Translations under genes and position numbers: made by a program
Notes under the pieces: generated by a model
Database searches by the model: none
Told to the model about the DNA's origin: nothing
The model's input: the letters and a program-made list of their open reading frames with translations, nothing else
In this document: piece by piece, positions 28,674 to 37,001 of the stretch
How the letters are laid out: each line of letters begins with the position of its first letter
How positions within the stretch are numbered: the first letter of the stretch is position 1
Source of the DNA: Rubrivirga litoralis
GTDB lineage: Bacteria; Bacteroidota; Rhodothermia; Rhodothermales; Rubricoccaceae
Assembly: GCF_031846415.1 (NCBI RefSeq)
Contig: NZ_JAVRHT010000013.1
Location: 1-64,000, forward strand
Direction of reading: 5' to 3'
Length of the DNA: 64,000 bases

Positions 28674-29957
28674 ATGCGCCTGCCCCGCCCCGCCCTGTGC
28701 CTCGCCGCCGTCCTGGCCCTCGCCGCGTGCCGCGAGCGCCCCGCGTCCGGCACCTCGACCGTCGGGCCGTACGTGCCCGCGGCCGGCGAGGCCACGGTTC
28801 TCCCCGACCTCCGCGGCGGCGACCTCCTCGCGGCGCTCCGCGCCGAGTACGCGCCGGCGCGGACGCTGGGCTATGGCCCCGCCCGCGACTCCCTGTTCAC
28901 GTACGAGATGGAGACGGACGGGCGGCTCGAAGCGGTCTACAGCGGGTTTTCCGTCGCCGTCCCGCCGGGCGTCGACCCGAGCGCGACGGCGGCCGACCTC
29001 GGCGTCAACACGGAGCACGTGTGGCCGCAGTCGTACGGGGCCGGCGAGGAGCCGCTGAGGAGCGACCTCCACCACCTGTTCCCGGCCCGCCAGACTGTGA
29101 ACTCGTCGCGCGGCAACCTCCCGTTCGGCGAGGTCCCCGACGACCGGGCCGAGGCGTGGTACCGGCTCGACCAGAGCCAGTCCGCCACCCCGCGCGTCGC
29201 CATCGACGAGTGGAGCGAGCGGGGCGACGGCCGGTTCGAGCCGCGCGAGGACCGGGCCGGCGACGTCGCCCGCGCCGCGTTCTACGTGGCCGCGCTCTAT
29301 CCGGCACAGGCGGGCGGGGCGGCTGCCTTTTTCGACGGCATGCGCGCCGACCTCCTCGCCTGGAACCGCCAGGACCCGCCCGACGACGCCGAGCGCGCGC
29401 GGAGCGCGTGGATCGCGATGCAGCAGGGGACCGAGAACCCGTTCGTCCTCGACCCGACGCTCGCCGACCGCGCCTTCGGCGGCCCAGCGCCGCCCCGCCC
29501 CGCCCGGGACGCGGGCGGGGCGGCCGACCTCGCGGTCGTCGAGGTCCACTACGACAACGAGGGCGCGGACGTGGGCGAGGGCGTCGAACTCGCCGGCCCG
29601 CCCGGGGCGCCGCTCGACGGGTGGAGCCTCACGCTCTACAACGGGAGCGACGGCCGCGTCTACCGGACGGTCCCGCTGAGCGGCGCGCTCCCGGCCTCGG
29701 GCGTCGCGTGGACGCCCGTCGAGGGCCTCCAGAACGGGAGCCCGGACGCGCTCGCGCTCGTGGCGCCGGGCGGGGCGGTCCGCCAGTTCCTGAGCTACGA
29801 GGGCACGCTCACGGCGACGGACGGCCCCGCCGCCGGGCAGACGGCGGACGACCTCGGCGTGGCCGAGACGGCCTCCACCCCGCCCGGCCGCTCGCTCCAG
29901 TTCGTCAGCGGGTCGTGGACCGAGGCGCCGGCCACGCCGGGGCGGCCCAACCGCTAG
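28674..29957 (+). CDS. secreted endonuclease I with C-terminal lamin-tail-like domain
   Basis: 427 residues. Lipoprotein signal (CLAAVLALAAC), then an EndA/NucM-type nuclease (about residues 40-250) with the His-metal finger NTEHVWPQSYG and SDLHHLFPARQTVNSSRGNLPFG. It should cut DNA outside the cytoplasm, for nutrient scavenging. After a Pro/Ala linker containing GC motifs, residues 285-425 form a beta-rich domain (DNEGADVGEGVELAGPPG, WSLTLYNGSDGRVY) like the lamin-tail modules that follow such nucleases in marine Bacteroidota. Active-site residues appear intact. Confidence 0.92.
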   Translation: MRLPRPALCLAAVLALAACRERPASGTSTVGPYVPAAGEATVLPDLRGGDLLAALRAEYAPARTLGYGPARDSLFTYEMETDGRLEAVYSGFSVAVPPGVDPSATAADLGVNTEHVWPQSYGAGEEPLRSDLHHLFPARQTVNSSRGNLPFGEVPDDRAEAWYRLDQSQSATPRVAIDEWSERGDGRFEPREDRAGDVARAAFYVAALYPAQAGGAAAFFDGMRADLLAWNRQDPPDDAERARSAWIAMQQGTENPFVLDPTLADRAFGGPAPPRPARDAGGAADLAVVEVHYDNEGADVGEGVELAGPPGAPLDGWSLTLYNGSDGRVYRTVPLSGALPASGVAWTPVEGLQNGSPDALALVAPGGAVRQFLSYEGTLTATDGPAAGQTADDLGVAETASTPPGRSLQFVSGSWTEAPATPGRPNR

Positions 29958-29990
29958 CGGGCGGGATCTGCGGGCGGGGCGGCGCCGTGT

Positions 29991-30887
29991 GTGGCTTCCC
30001 CCGCCGCCCCGCCCGTGCCGCTCTCCGTCCTCACGCTCGTCCGCGACCGGACGGCGTACCTCCACGGGCTGCTCGCCGCGCTCGCCGCCGCGCCCGACCC
30101 GCCTGCCGAGGTCGTCGTCGCCGTGTGCGGGGGGGACGACCCGCGGCCGGGGGCGCCCGCGACGCCGTTCCCCGTCCGGTTTCTCGACGTCGACTCGGGC
30201 GAGCGGATCGCGTACAGCCCGGCCCGGAACGCCTGCGCGCGGGCGGCGGGGTCGGAGCGGCTCCTGTTCCTCGACGCCGACTGCGTCCCCCTCCCGGGCG
30301 CGCTCGCCGCGTTCGACCGCGCGCTCGCCGCCGAGGACGCCCTCGCCATCGGCGAGGTCCTCTACCTGCCCCCGGGCGTCGACGTGGACCCGGCCGATGT
30401 CGGCGCGCTCCGGCGGGCGGGGCGGCCCCACCCCGCCCGGCCCGTGCCGCCGGCCGAGGGCTGGGAGCGCTCGGACCGCTACGGCCTAGCGTGGGGGCTT
30501 GCCGTGGCCGTGCGGAAGACGACGTTCCTCGCGCTCGGCGGCTTCGACGAGGGCTACGGCGGCTACGCAGGCGAGGACACGGACTTTGCCGAAGCCGCCC
30601 GCCGTGCCGGCGTTCCGCTCGTGGTCGTGGGCGGGGCGGCCGTCGCGCACCGGCACCATGACGTGTTCGAGCCGCCGGTCCAGCAGCTCACCGCGACGGT
30701 CGCCAACGCCCAGCGCTTCCGCGACAAGTGGGGGTGGTGGCCGATGGGCGGGTGGCTCGCCGGGTTCGCCCAGCTCGGCCTGGTCGAGTGGACGGAGGAC
30801 GCCGAACGTGCCGTCGTCCTCCGCGAGCCGACGCCAGCCGAGGTCGAGGCGGCGCGGCGGACCTCGGCGCGGCCGTTCCGCACGTAG
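29991..30887 (+). CDS. glycosyltransferase family 2 (galactosyltransferase-like)
   Basis: 298 residues from GTG. GT-A fold: LSVLTLVRDRTAYLHGLLAAL, DSGERIAYSPARNACARAAG, DxD as LLFLDADCVPLP, and the C-terminal LGGFDEGYGGYAGEDTDFAEAARRAG, which is typical of the N-terminal-galactosyltransferase group. HRHHD near the end is another family feature. Divergent from, or facing, the minus-strand glycosyltransferase that ends at 30920, so it is probably part of the same glycan locus but separately transcribed. Confidence 0.9.
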   Translation: MASPAAPPVPLSVLTLVRDRTAYLHGLLAALAAAPDPPAEVVVAVCGGDDPRPGAPATPFPVRFLDVDSGERIAYSPARNACARAAGSERLLFLDADCVPLPGALAAFDRALAAEDALAIGEVLYLPPGVDVDPADVGALRRAGRPHPARPVPPAEGWERSDRYGLAWGLAVAVRKTTFLALGGFDEGYGGYAGEDTDFAEAARRAGVPLVVVGGAAVAHRHHDVFEPPVQQLTATVANAQRFRDKWGWWPMGGWLAGFAQLGLVEWTEDAERAVVLREPTPAEVEAARRTSARPFRT

Positions 30888-30919
30888 GGACGGCCGGCGC
30901 CGCCCCGCCCGCCGGCATG

Positions 30920-31966
30920 TCACCCCGCCCCGCGTGCCACGTCGTCCAGGACCGCCGCCGCCCGGGCCGCCCCGCCCCCGTCCGCGAGGGCGCGGAGCGG
31001 GGCGGTGTCGCAGCCGAGGGCGCGGTCGAGGAGGGCGGGCCAGGCCGCCGGCTCCGGCCACCGTGGGCACGCGACGGCCGCGCCGATGCGGTCCAGGGCC
31101 GCCGCCTTCCGCGCCTGCTCGTCGAACGGCCGCGGCTCCGGCACGACGACGAGCGGCCGCCCCGCCGCCGCCGCCTCCATGACGGCGTTGTGGCCCGCCG
31201 TCGCCACGACGACGGACGCCGAGGCCAGGTGCGTCCACGGGTCCGCGACCCACCCCGCCCCCTCCAGAGTGTCGGGCGAGCCGGGCGGGGTGGCGGCACC
31301 CAGCACCGTCCACCGCCAGCGCGGCGTCGCGCGAGCGGCGGCGGCGAGGTCGCCGGGTCCCCACGCCCGACCCGACGCCGCTCCACCCGCCCCGCCCCCG
31401 CCCAAAACCACGACGCGGCGGGCGCCCCGAGAGCGGGGCGGGGCGGGGCGGCCGTCGAACCGGCTGAACCCGCCCACGTACGCCGTCTTCTCGCGGACCC
31501 ACGCCGGCGCGTCGGGCTCCTCCAGCGACGGGGGAAACGGCGCGAGCAGGCGCTCGGCCAGGCCGTACGCCGTGCGGTGCGGCCCGTCCCACCGCGCCCC
31601 GTGCTGGCGGACGATGACGACGGGCAGCGACAGCAGCCGGCCGAGCGTGGCCACCTCGACGGACACGTCGGCGACGAGGGCGCCCGGCCCCTCGGCGGCC
31701 CACGCCGCGATCTGCGCCATCCGCTGGCGGACGCCGCCGTGCCCGACCGGCGCGTAGTGGAACGGCTCGGGCGACACGCGCTCCGCCCCGCCCGAGCCGG
31801 CTTCGGGGTCGTCGGGCGGGAGGCGGACGCAGGCGACGCCGTCCGGCAGCGGCGGCGGCTCGGCCGACGTAAACAGCGTGGCCTCGGCGCGGACGTGCGC
31901 CAGGACCGCGGCGGCGCGCGTCACGTGGCCCCGCCCGTGGTGGCCGGCGTAGTACGCCAGCCTCAC
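30920..31966 (-). CDS. glycosyltransferase, GT-B fold (MurG-like)
   Basis: 348 residues. N-terminus RLAYYAGHHGRGHVTRA is the glycine/histidine-rich acceptor loop of MurG/GT28-type enzymes. The C-terminal half holds VVVLGGGGAGG and the UDP-sugar motif ASASVVVATAGHNAVMEAAAAGRPLVVVPEPRPFDEQ, both typical. It probably transfers a hexose or N-acetylhexosamine to a lipid-linked acceptor. ATGA overlap with the glycosyltransferase gene upstream. Final gene of the minus-strand glycan run 35644-30920. Confidence 0.88.
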   Translation of the reverse strand: MRLAYYAGHHGRGHVTRAAAVLAHVRAEATLFTSAEPPPLPDGVACVRLPPDDPEAGSGGAERVSPEPFHYAPVGHGGVRQRMAQIAAWAAEGPGALVADVSVEVATLGRLLSLPVVIVRQHGARWDGPHRTAYGLAERLLAPFPPSLEEPDAPAWVREKTAYVGGFSRFDGRPAPPRSRGARRVVVLGGGGAGGAASGRAWGPGDLAAAARATPRWRWTVLGAATPPGSPDTLEGAGWVADPWTHLASASVVVATAGHNAVMEAAAAGRPLVVVPEPRPFDEQARKAAALDRIGAAVACPRWPEPAAWPALLDRALGCDTAPLRALADGGGAARAAAVLDDVARGAG

Positions 31967-33162
31967 GCCTCGGCGCCGACGGCCTCGGCGACCTCCACCC
32001 CGCCCGACGCCGCCCCGCCCGACGCCGCGACGAGCCGCACCGGCAGCGGGCGGGGCGGGGCGGGCTCACGCGCCGCGACGAGCCGGCGGTACAGGGCGAG
32101 GTAGCGGTCGATCATGGCCCGCTCCGAAGCATGCGCCTCGGCCCACGCCCGGCACGCCCTGCGGTCCAGGGCCGCCGCCTCGCGGGCGGCGCGGGCCAGG
32201 TCGGCGGCGTCGTCGGGCGCGGCGAGTCGGCCGGTCGCGCGCGTCAGGAGCTCCGGCGCCGCCCCGCGCCGGAACGCGGCGACGGGCGTCCCGCACGCGA
32301 GCGCCTCGACGAGCGTGAGCCCGTACGGCTCCTCCCACCGCGCCGTCGAGAGCGCGACGGCCGCCGCCCCGTAGTGCCGGGCCAGGTCGGCGTGGCTCGC
32401 GTGGCCCACGACGTCGACGTCGGCGCCCAGGCGGGGCGCGATCTCCGCGTCGTAGTAGGATGCGTCGTAGGCCGGCCCAACGAGCCGGAGCCGGAGCCCG
32501 GCCGCACGCGCGGCGTCGATGGCCAGGTGCGGCCCCTTCTCGGGGACGAGCCGCCCCGCCCAGACCGCGAGGTCGGGGGCGGGGCGGTCCGAGAACGTCC
32601 ACCGCCCGAGGTCGACCCCGTTCGGAACGACGCCGCACGACGGGAGCGACGGCCGCCAGAGCGCCCGGTTCGTGGCCGAGACGGTCACGGCGGCGGGCCG
32701 GTCGCGCTCGGGGAGGCACGCGAACGCGCTCTCCTGCCACGGCGTCGGCGGCGAGTGGAGCGTCGTGAGGTGCGCCGCGTCGACGGCCGGCGCCATGCCG
32801 ATCGGGAGGTGGTGGAGCGAGTGGTTGTGGACGACATCGAACCGGCCCCACGTCCCGCGTTGCAGCCCCAGCATCAGCGCGAGCGCCGCGTGGTGCTCGC
32901 GCATGAACGGCTCGGCCAGCATCGACACGTCGCCGCGGGCGGCCGCGGAGTAGTCCAGCCCGCTCGCCGCGCAGAACGGGACCGTGCGGACCCCGCCGCC
33001 AGCGTCGGACCCCTCGGGCGCGAACAGCGTCACGTCGTGGCCCCGCTCCGCCAGCCCCCGCGCGAGCCCGACCACGTGCGCGGCGACTCCGCCGACGTAG
33101 GGTTCGCGGAAGGCGTACCGCGCGCTCCCGATCAGGGCGACGCGGAGGGGGAACGTGAGCAC
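31963..33162 (-). CDS. glycosyltransferase family 4
   Basis: 399 residues from GTG. N-terminal acceptor domain PLRVALIGSARYAFREPYVGGVAAHVVGLARGLAERGHDVTLF; donor domain WAGRLVPEKGPHLAIDAAR, and the E-x7-E type motif WEEPYGLTLVEALACGTPVAAFRRG. A retaining GT-B transferase acting in the cytoplasm or at the inner membrane on a surface glycan. The open frame extends upstream but the GTG before the first strand is preferred. Overlaps the next gene by 4 bp. Confidence 0.92.
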   Translation of the reverse strand: MLTFPLRVALIGSARYAFREPYVGGVAAHVVGLARGLAERGHDVTLFAPEGSDAGGGVRTVPFCAASGLDYSAAARGDVSMLAEPFMREHHAALALMLGLQRGTWGRFDVVHNHSLHHLPIGMAPAVDAAHLTTLHSPPTPWQESAFACLPERDRPAAVTVSATNRALWRPSLPSCGVVPNGVDLGRWTFSDRPAPDLAVWAGRLVPEKGPHLAIDAARAAGLRLRLVGPAYDASYYDAEIAPRLGADVDVVGHASHADLARHYGAAAVALSTARWEEPYGLTLVEALACGTPVAAFRRGAAPELLTRATGRLAAPDDAADLARAAREAAALDRRACRAWAEAHASERAMIDRYLALYRRLVAAREPAPPRPLPVRLVAASGGAASGGVEVAEAVGAEA

Positions 33163-33462
33163 GGGGCGGAGCCGGGGGAGACGAGGGGACGGGCTGCGGC
33201 CAGAGTCCGCCGCTCCCCTCACGATCCCTCCGCCCCGCCCGAGAGCGCTTCAGGAAAGGTCTCAACGAGGGGTCAGGAGCGGGACGGCGGTTCGCCTGGG
33301 CGGCCATTTGCCTGGGCGGGGCGGCTCGTGCGTGGCCCCTTCCGGCTCCACCCCGCCCCCGTCGCCGTTTGGTCCGCCCTGCCTGGTCGTTCTCGTCACG
33401 CCTGGTGGTCGTCGCTGCGAGCGACCGCACGCTGCGGCCTGGTCACGCCCGGGCGGGGTGGC
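33163..33462. other. 300-bp spacer
   Basis: Lies between the PIG-L stop and the start of the downstream glycosyltransferase. It has several GGGCGGGGYGG motifs and a pair of GCCTGGT-containing stretches, but no convincing gene, array or hairpin. Confidence 0.5.
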
Positions 33463-34281
33463 CTACCGGACGTCCGCAAGCGCGGCGGGGTCCGCCACGG
33501 CGAACGCCTCGGCCGACCGCCCCGCCCCCAACCTCGCGCCCTCGGCGTCCGCGAACGCCGCGAGCCGCTCGCGCATCGCGGCCTCGGGCGGGGCGGCGGC
33601 GTCGCGGCCGAACTGGTACGGGATCTGGCTCGCGTAGGCGGCGCAGGCGTCGAGCTTGGCCGCGAGCGCCGCCCCGCCCACGGGCACGGCCACCTCGGAC
33701 AGACCGGCGGGGAGACCCAGCGCGGGTGGGGCGGCGGGCGCGCGGAGCGCGTAGGGCGCGTCGCGCCACCAGGCAACGGGGAGCCCGGTCTCGTCGGCGA
33801 GCGCGGCGACGGCGCGGACCACGTGGAGGTGGTCGACGTGGCCGCCGAGCCCCTGGCACGAGAGGACGAGGCGGGGCGGGCGCGCGGCGACGAGGGCGCG
33901 GAGCCGGTCGAGCGCGTCGCGCCACGTCCGCCGGTCGCCGTCGTGGACGCCGGCGAACAGGGCCTCGGGCGAGTCGTAGCCGCGATGCGGGGCCTCGGGC
34001 AAGTCGAGCCAGACGGGGTCGGCGCCGAGCGCGGCGCAGGCGGCCCGATCTTCCTCACGGCGCAGCGCGAGGTAGTCCACGTCCGGGGCGATGCCCTTGT
34101 CGGTCTGGCAGCGGAGCGCGAAGCCGGCAGGGGCGGGGTGGCTCTGCGTAAAGACGGTCGCGACAGTCACGGCGGTCTGCGCCCCGGCGACCGTGACCGC
34201 CCCGCCCCGCCCCCACGTCGCGAGCGCGCCGCCGGCCGAGAACGCGGCGTCGTCCAGGTGCGGGCTGATGGCGAGGATCAT
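33463..34281 (-). CDS. PIG-L family deacetylase (second copy)
   Basis: 272 residues. Zinc motif AISPHLDDAAFSAGG at the very N-terminus, with His-Leu-Asp-Asp in place of the usual HPDD, and the distal histidine in GLGGHVDHLHVVRAV. Probably deacetylates an amino sugar in the polymer or lipid made by the surrounding glycosyltransferases. It differs from the copy at 21594-22403 in lacking an N-terminal extension. A GGGATNN array starts directly at its start codon and separates it from the glycosyltransferase upstream. Confidence 0.92.
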   Translation of the reverse strand: MILAISPHLDDAAFSAGGALATWGRGGAVTVAGAQTAVTVATVFTQSHPAPAGFALRCQTDKGIAPDVDYLALRREEDRAACAALGADPVWLDLPEAPHRGYDSPEALFAGVHDGDRRTWRDALDRLRALVAARPPRLVLSCQGLGGHVDHLHVVRAVAALADETGLPVAWWRDAPYALRAPAAPPALGLPAGLSEVAVPVGGAALAAKLDACAAYASQIPYQFGRDAAAPPEAAMRERLAAFADAEGARLGAGRSAEAFAVADPAALADVR

Positions 34282-34408
34282 GGGGAGGGATGGGGGGATG
34301 CGAGAGGGATGAGGGGGAGTGCTGCGGGCGGCGCGGTGCGGGCGGGGTGGCGTCGGCCGGAAAACGCCTTCTGCTCATCCCTTCATCCTCGATCCCTCTG
34401 TCCCTCCC
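34282..34408. repeat. mirrored GGGATNN arrays flanking GC motif
   Basis: Left arm 34282-34318 (GGGATGG, GGGATGC, GAGAGGGATGA) begins at the PIG-L start codon. The right arm at about 34372-34408, read on the opposite strand, gives the same words (GAGGGAC, AGAGGGAT, GAAGGGATGAG) and ends at the stop codon of the upstream glycosyltransferase. GCGGGCGGGGTGG lies between the arms. Confidence 0.82.
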
Positions 34409-35644
34409 TCACAGCAGCTGCGGCGTTTCGCGGTAGACGCACGGGTCCGGGTCCGAGCCGTCGTAGGTCCAGCCGTTGTCGGGGGCCGTGCCCTGGAGCG
34501 AGCGGTAGACGCCGGCGATCTGCTCGCCGCGGGCGCGCCACGAGTAGAGCGTGCGGGCCTCGTCGAGCGCCGTCTGGGCGAGCCGCTCGCGGAGGGGCGC
34601 GTCGTCCAGGAGCCGCTCGACGGCGGCGGCCAGCTGCTCCGGCGCCTCGGGCGCGACGAGGAGCGCGTCGCGGTCGTCTTGGAGGCAGTCGACCACGCCG
34701 ACGACCTCGCAGGACACGATGGGCAGGCCGCTCGCCATCGCCTCCAGGATCGTGTTCGAGAACCCCTCCATGTAGGTCGGGCTCACGAACACGTCGCCCA
34801 GGTGGTACCGGGCCGGCGCCTCCTCGTAGCTCGCGATGCCGAGCACGTCGACCGCCCCGCCCAGGCCCAGCGCGTCCACGCGCTCGCGCACGGCGTCGAC
34901 GTCCGGGCCGATGCCGCTGACGGCGAGGCGGACGGCGCGGCCGCGGTCGCGGAGCAGGCGGACGGCGTCGAGCAGGTCGAGCACGCCCTTCCGCCGGTCC
35001 ACGCGGCCGTGGTAGAGGAGGACCGGCGCCGCCTCGTCCGCCACCCCGCCCACCGCAGGGGCGGGGCGGGGCCGGAACCGCTCGACGTTGACGGCGCCGG
35101 GGACGATCGTGAACCGCGCGAGGTCGGTCCCCAGCCGGCCGTGGACCTCACGCGCGAAGCTGTCGCTCCCGATGAGGACCGCGCCGGCGTGGTCGAGGAC
35201 CGCGTGCATGGCCTCGCGGTGCGTCCCGCAGCACTCGCCGACCCAGTGGCCGTCGCCGCCCTGGATCGAGACCACGTTGGGGGCGCCCGTCCGCCGGCTG
35301 GCTTCGAGCGCGGCCAGCCCGGTCGGGTAGGCGTACTGCGCGTGGATCACGTCGAAAGGTTTCTCCCGGTGCTTCTGCTCCACAACGCGGACGATGGCCT
35401 CGATGTCGGCCTCGAAGTCGCCCGTCGTCTGCTCGCCCACCGACTCCATCCCGATCGTCTCGATGCCGGGCACCTCCATCGGCGGGCCGTCGCCGTAGAC
35501 GGTCGCCGCCTCGCCGCCGTAGTGCTGGCTCACCAAGACGACGTCGTGGCCCTGGTCGCGGAGCTGGCGGAGCAGGTTGAGGGCGTAGACGCTCATCCCC
35601 GAGATCGTGGGGAAAAAGCGGCGGGAGATAAAGCAGACGCGCAC
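34409..35644 (-). CDS. glycosyltransferase family 4
   Basis: 411 residues from GTG (a TTG four codons upstream is an alternative). N-terminus VCFISRRFFPTISGMSVYALNLLRQLRDQGHDV; donor domain VLLYHGRVDRRKGVLDLLDAV, and FVSPTYMEGFSNTILEAMASGLPIVSCEVVGVVD with the E-x7-E motif. Retaining GT-B enzyme, apparently the first gene of the minus-strand glycan run GT4 - PIG-L - GT4 - GT28-like. It has a 20-residue C-terminal extension ending YRETPQLL. Confidence 0.93.
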   Translation of the reverse strand: MRVCFISRRFFPTISGMSVYALNLLRQLRDQGHDVVLVSQHYGGEAATVYGDGPPMEVPGIETIGMESVGEQTTGDFEADIEAIVRVVEQKHREKPFDVIHAQYAYPTGLAALEASRRTGAPNVVSIQGGDGHWVGECCGTHREAMHAVLDHAGAVLIGSDSFAREVHGRLGTDLARFTIVPGAVNVERFRPRPAPAVGGVADEAAPVLLYHGRVDRRKGVLDLLDAVRLLRDRGRAVRLAVSGIGPDVDAVRERVDALGLGGAVDVLGIASYEEAPARYHLGDVFVSPTYMEGFSNTILEAMASGLPIVSCEVVGVVDCLQDDRDALLVAPEAPEQLAAAVERLLDDAPLRERLAQTALDEARTLYSWRARGEQIAGVYRSLQGTAPDNGWTYDGSDPDPCVYRETPQLL

Positions 35645-35747
35645 GGGCGGACCCAAAGGGCGAGGTGGAGTGGGTGGCAGGTGCTGGGTGAGCAGGGGGC
35701 GGGGCGGCGTCCGGCGGTCCCACCCCGCCCGCGCACGGCGGGCACCC

Positions 35748-35771
35748 GTAGGGACACGACGTGTTGTATCC
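35748..35771. repeat. GTAGGGACAC-type imperfect palindrome, copy 1
   Basis: GTAGGGACACGAC followed closely by GTGTTGTATCC: a degenerate inverted repeat of the family that is perfect at 39717-39736 and 40673-40692. It lies in the spacer between the glycosyltransferase and the CHY zinc finger gene. Confidence 0.65.
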
Positions 35772-35869
35772 GGGGCAGGCGGGGCGTACGGAGTCGAGCC
35801 ACCCCGCCCGGCGGTCGGCCGCCGTAAGGACGTGGTCCGTCGCGTCCCCGATCCACCACCCCGCCCGGT

Positions 35870-36247
35870 CTAGCCTCCGGGCGGGGCGGGCTCGATGTAG
35901 AGGTCGCGGTGGGCGGCGCAGCCCGGGTTGAACGGTGCGCCGCAAGCGGGGCACTCGTGGCCCGAGGCGAGGTAGGCCGGCGCCGTCATCGTCGTGCCGC
36001 ACGCGCCGCACAAGACGGAGGGCTCGCTGAACCGGGCGCGCGGCCACGGGCGGGATGCGTGGTCCGCCGTCTCGTCGTGGCAGGCGTGGCACGGGTGGTA
36101 GACGCCGCAGCACCCGGCCCGGAGGGCGACGACGTCGGTCGGCCCGTCGTAGTGGGCGCACCGCGTCTGCGCGTCCACCGACACGCCGCGGAGGGGGACG
36201 GCGAACCGCGCGTCGAGCGCGGGCGGGGCGGTCGTCCGCCGGCCCAC
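35870..36247 (-). CDS. CHY zinc finger protein
   Basis: 125 residues from GTG. The cysteine/histidine pattern TRCAHYDGPTDVVALRAGCCGVYHPCHACHDETADH, then CGACGTTM, CPACGAPFNPGCAAH, matches the CHY zinc finger, which binds three zinc ions. Bacterial members are small cytoplasmic proteins of unknown role. It starts 4 bp after the bioY stop codon, so the two genes are co-transcribed. Confidence 0.92.
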   Translation of the reverse strand: MGRRTTAPPALDARFAVPLRGVSVDAQTRCAHYDGPTDVVALRAGCCGVYHPCHACHDETADHASRPWPRARFSEPSVLCGACGTTMTAPAYLASGHECPACGAPFNPGCAAHRDLYIEPAPPGG

Positions 36248-36251
36248 TCGC

Positions 36252-36836
36252 CTACTCCGCCGTCAGGCGGCGGACGCCAGCGTAGCCGCCGGCGACGAGC
36301 CACACCTTGGCGAGGTCCCACACGGCGAACAGGAGCCAGCCCTTGACGATCGACTCGGTCCACGTCTCGTGCCCGGCCGCGAAATGCAGCCACGTCACGC
36401 CGACCGTGAACAGGAGCGCCGAGCCGGCGAGCATCGACAGCGCCGAGCCGACGAACGAGTTCCACCGCCGCGAGAGCGTCCCGACGAGGAGCGCCACGAG
36501 CGGGTAGGCCAGGAGGTACCCGGCCGACGCCGAGCCGGCAAAGTAGGAGACCCCGTGGCCCTCGCCCGCGAACACGGGGAAGAGCAGGCCCGCGGCGAGG
36601 TAGAGCCCCATCGCGAAGAGCCCGTTCCGCCCGCCGAGGAACAGCCCGGCCCCGTACACGGCGACCGTCTGGAGCGTGATCGGGACCTCCCACAGGTAGA
36701 TCTTGACCTGGGCGCCGAGCGCGGCGAGGAGTGCGAACCCGACCACGCCCAGCACCTGGGTCGTGACCGAGGCGTCGGCGCGGCGGAGGGCGTCGGCGGC
36801 GGCGGGGCGGGGCGAGCGGAGGGCGACGGCGGCCAT
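36252..36836 (-). CDS. bioY: biotin transporter BioY
   Basis: 194-residue S component of the biotin ECF transporter. Six predicted membrane segments; family signatures GAQVKIYLWEVPITLQTVAVYGAGLFLGGR (about 40-70), GLYLAAGLLFPVFAGEGHGVSYFAGSASAGYLLAYP (about 77-112). It imports biotin, alone or with a shared ECF energising module that is not in this window. The ATG is followed 5' by a short leader; a TATCTTCCGG element about 25 bp upstream may be the promoter. Operon with the CHY zinc finger gene. Confidence 0.94.
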   Translation of the reverse strand: MAAVALRSPRPAAADALRRADASVTTQVLGVVGFALLAALGAQVKIYLWEVPITLQTVAVYGAGLFLGGRNGLFAMGLYLAAGLLFPVFAGEGHGVSYFAGSASAGYLLAYPLVALLVGTLSRRWNSFVGSALSMLAGSALLFTVGVTWLHFAAGHETWTESIVKGWLLFAVWDLAKVWLVAGGYAGVRRLTAE

Positions 36837-36860
36837 AGGAGGGGCGGGGCGGGAGGGGAG

Positions 36861-36870
36861 CCGGAAGATA
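36861..36870 (-). promoter_or_regulatory. TAnnTTC-type element before bioY
   Basis: On the minus strand TATCTTCCGG, matching TAnnTTYG loosely, lies 24-34 bp before the bioY ATG. The layout is the same as that before purL (TACCTTCCGG). No biotin-repressor operator is recognisable. Confidence 0.33.
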
Positions 36871-37001
36871 ACGGGGGCGGGGCGGCCGGCGGTTCCACGC
36901 GCACCGTCTCCACCCCGCCCTCGCGGCCGGCGGGCGGGGCGGCGGCCCGCGACTCCACCCCGCCCTCGTGGGGGCGGGGCGGTCTGCGGCGGGCGGGGCG
37001 G

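Noticed and set aside
27113..30661. 1182-codon plus-strand open frame
   Set aside because: Spans antisense of the esterase and another frame of the endonuclease and GT2 genes; no domain, and three well-supported genes explain the region.
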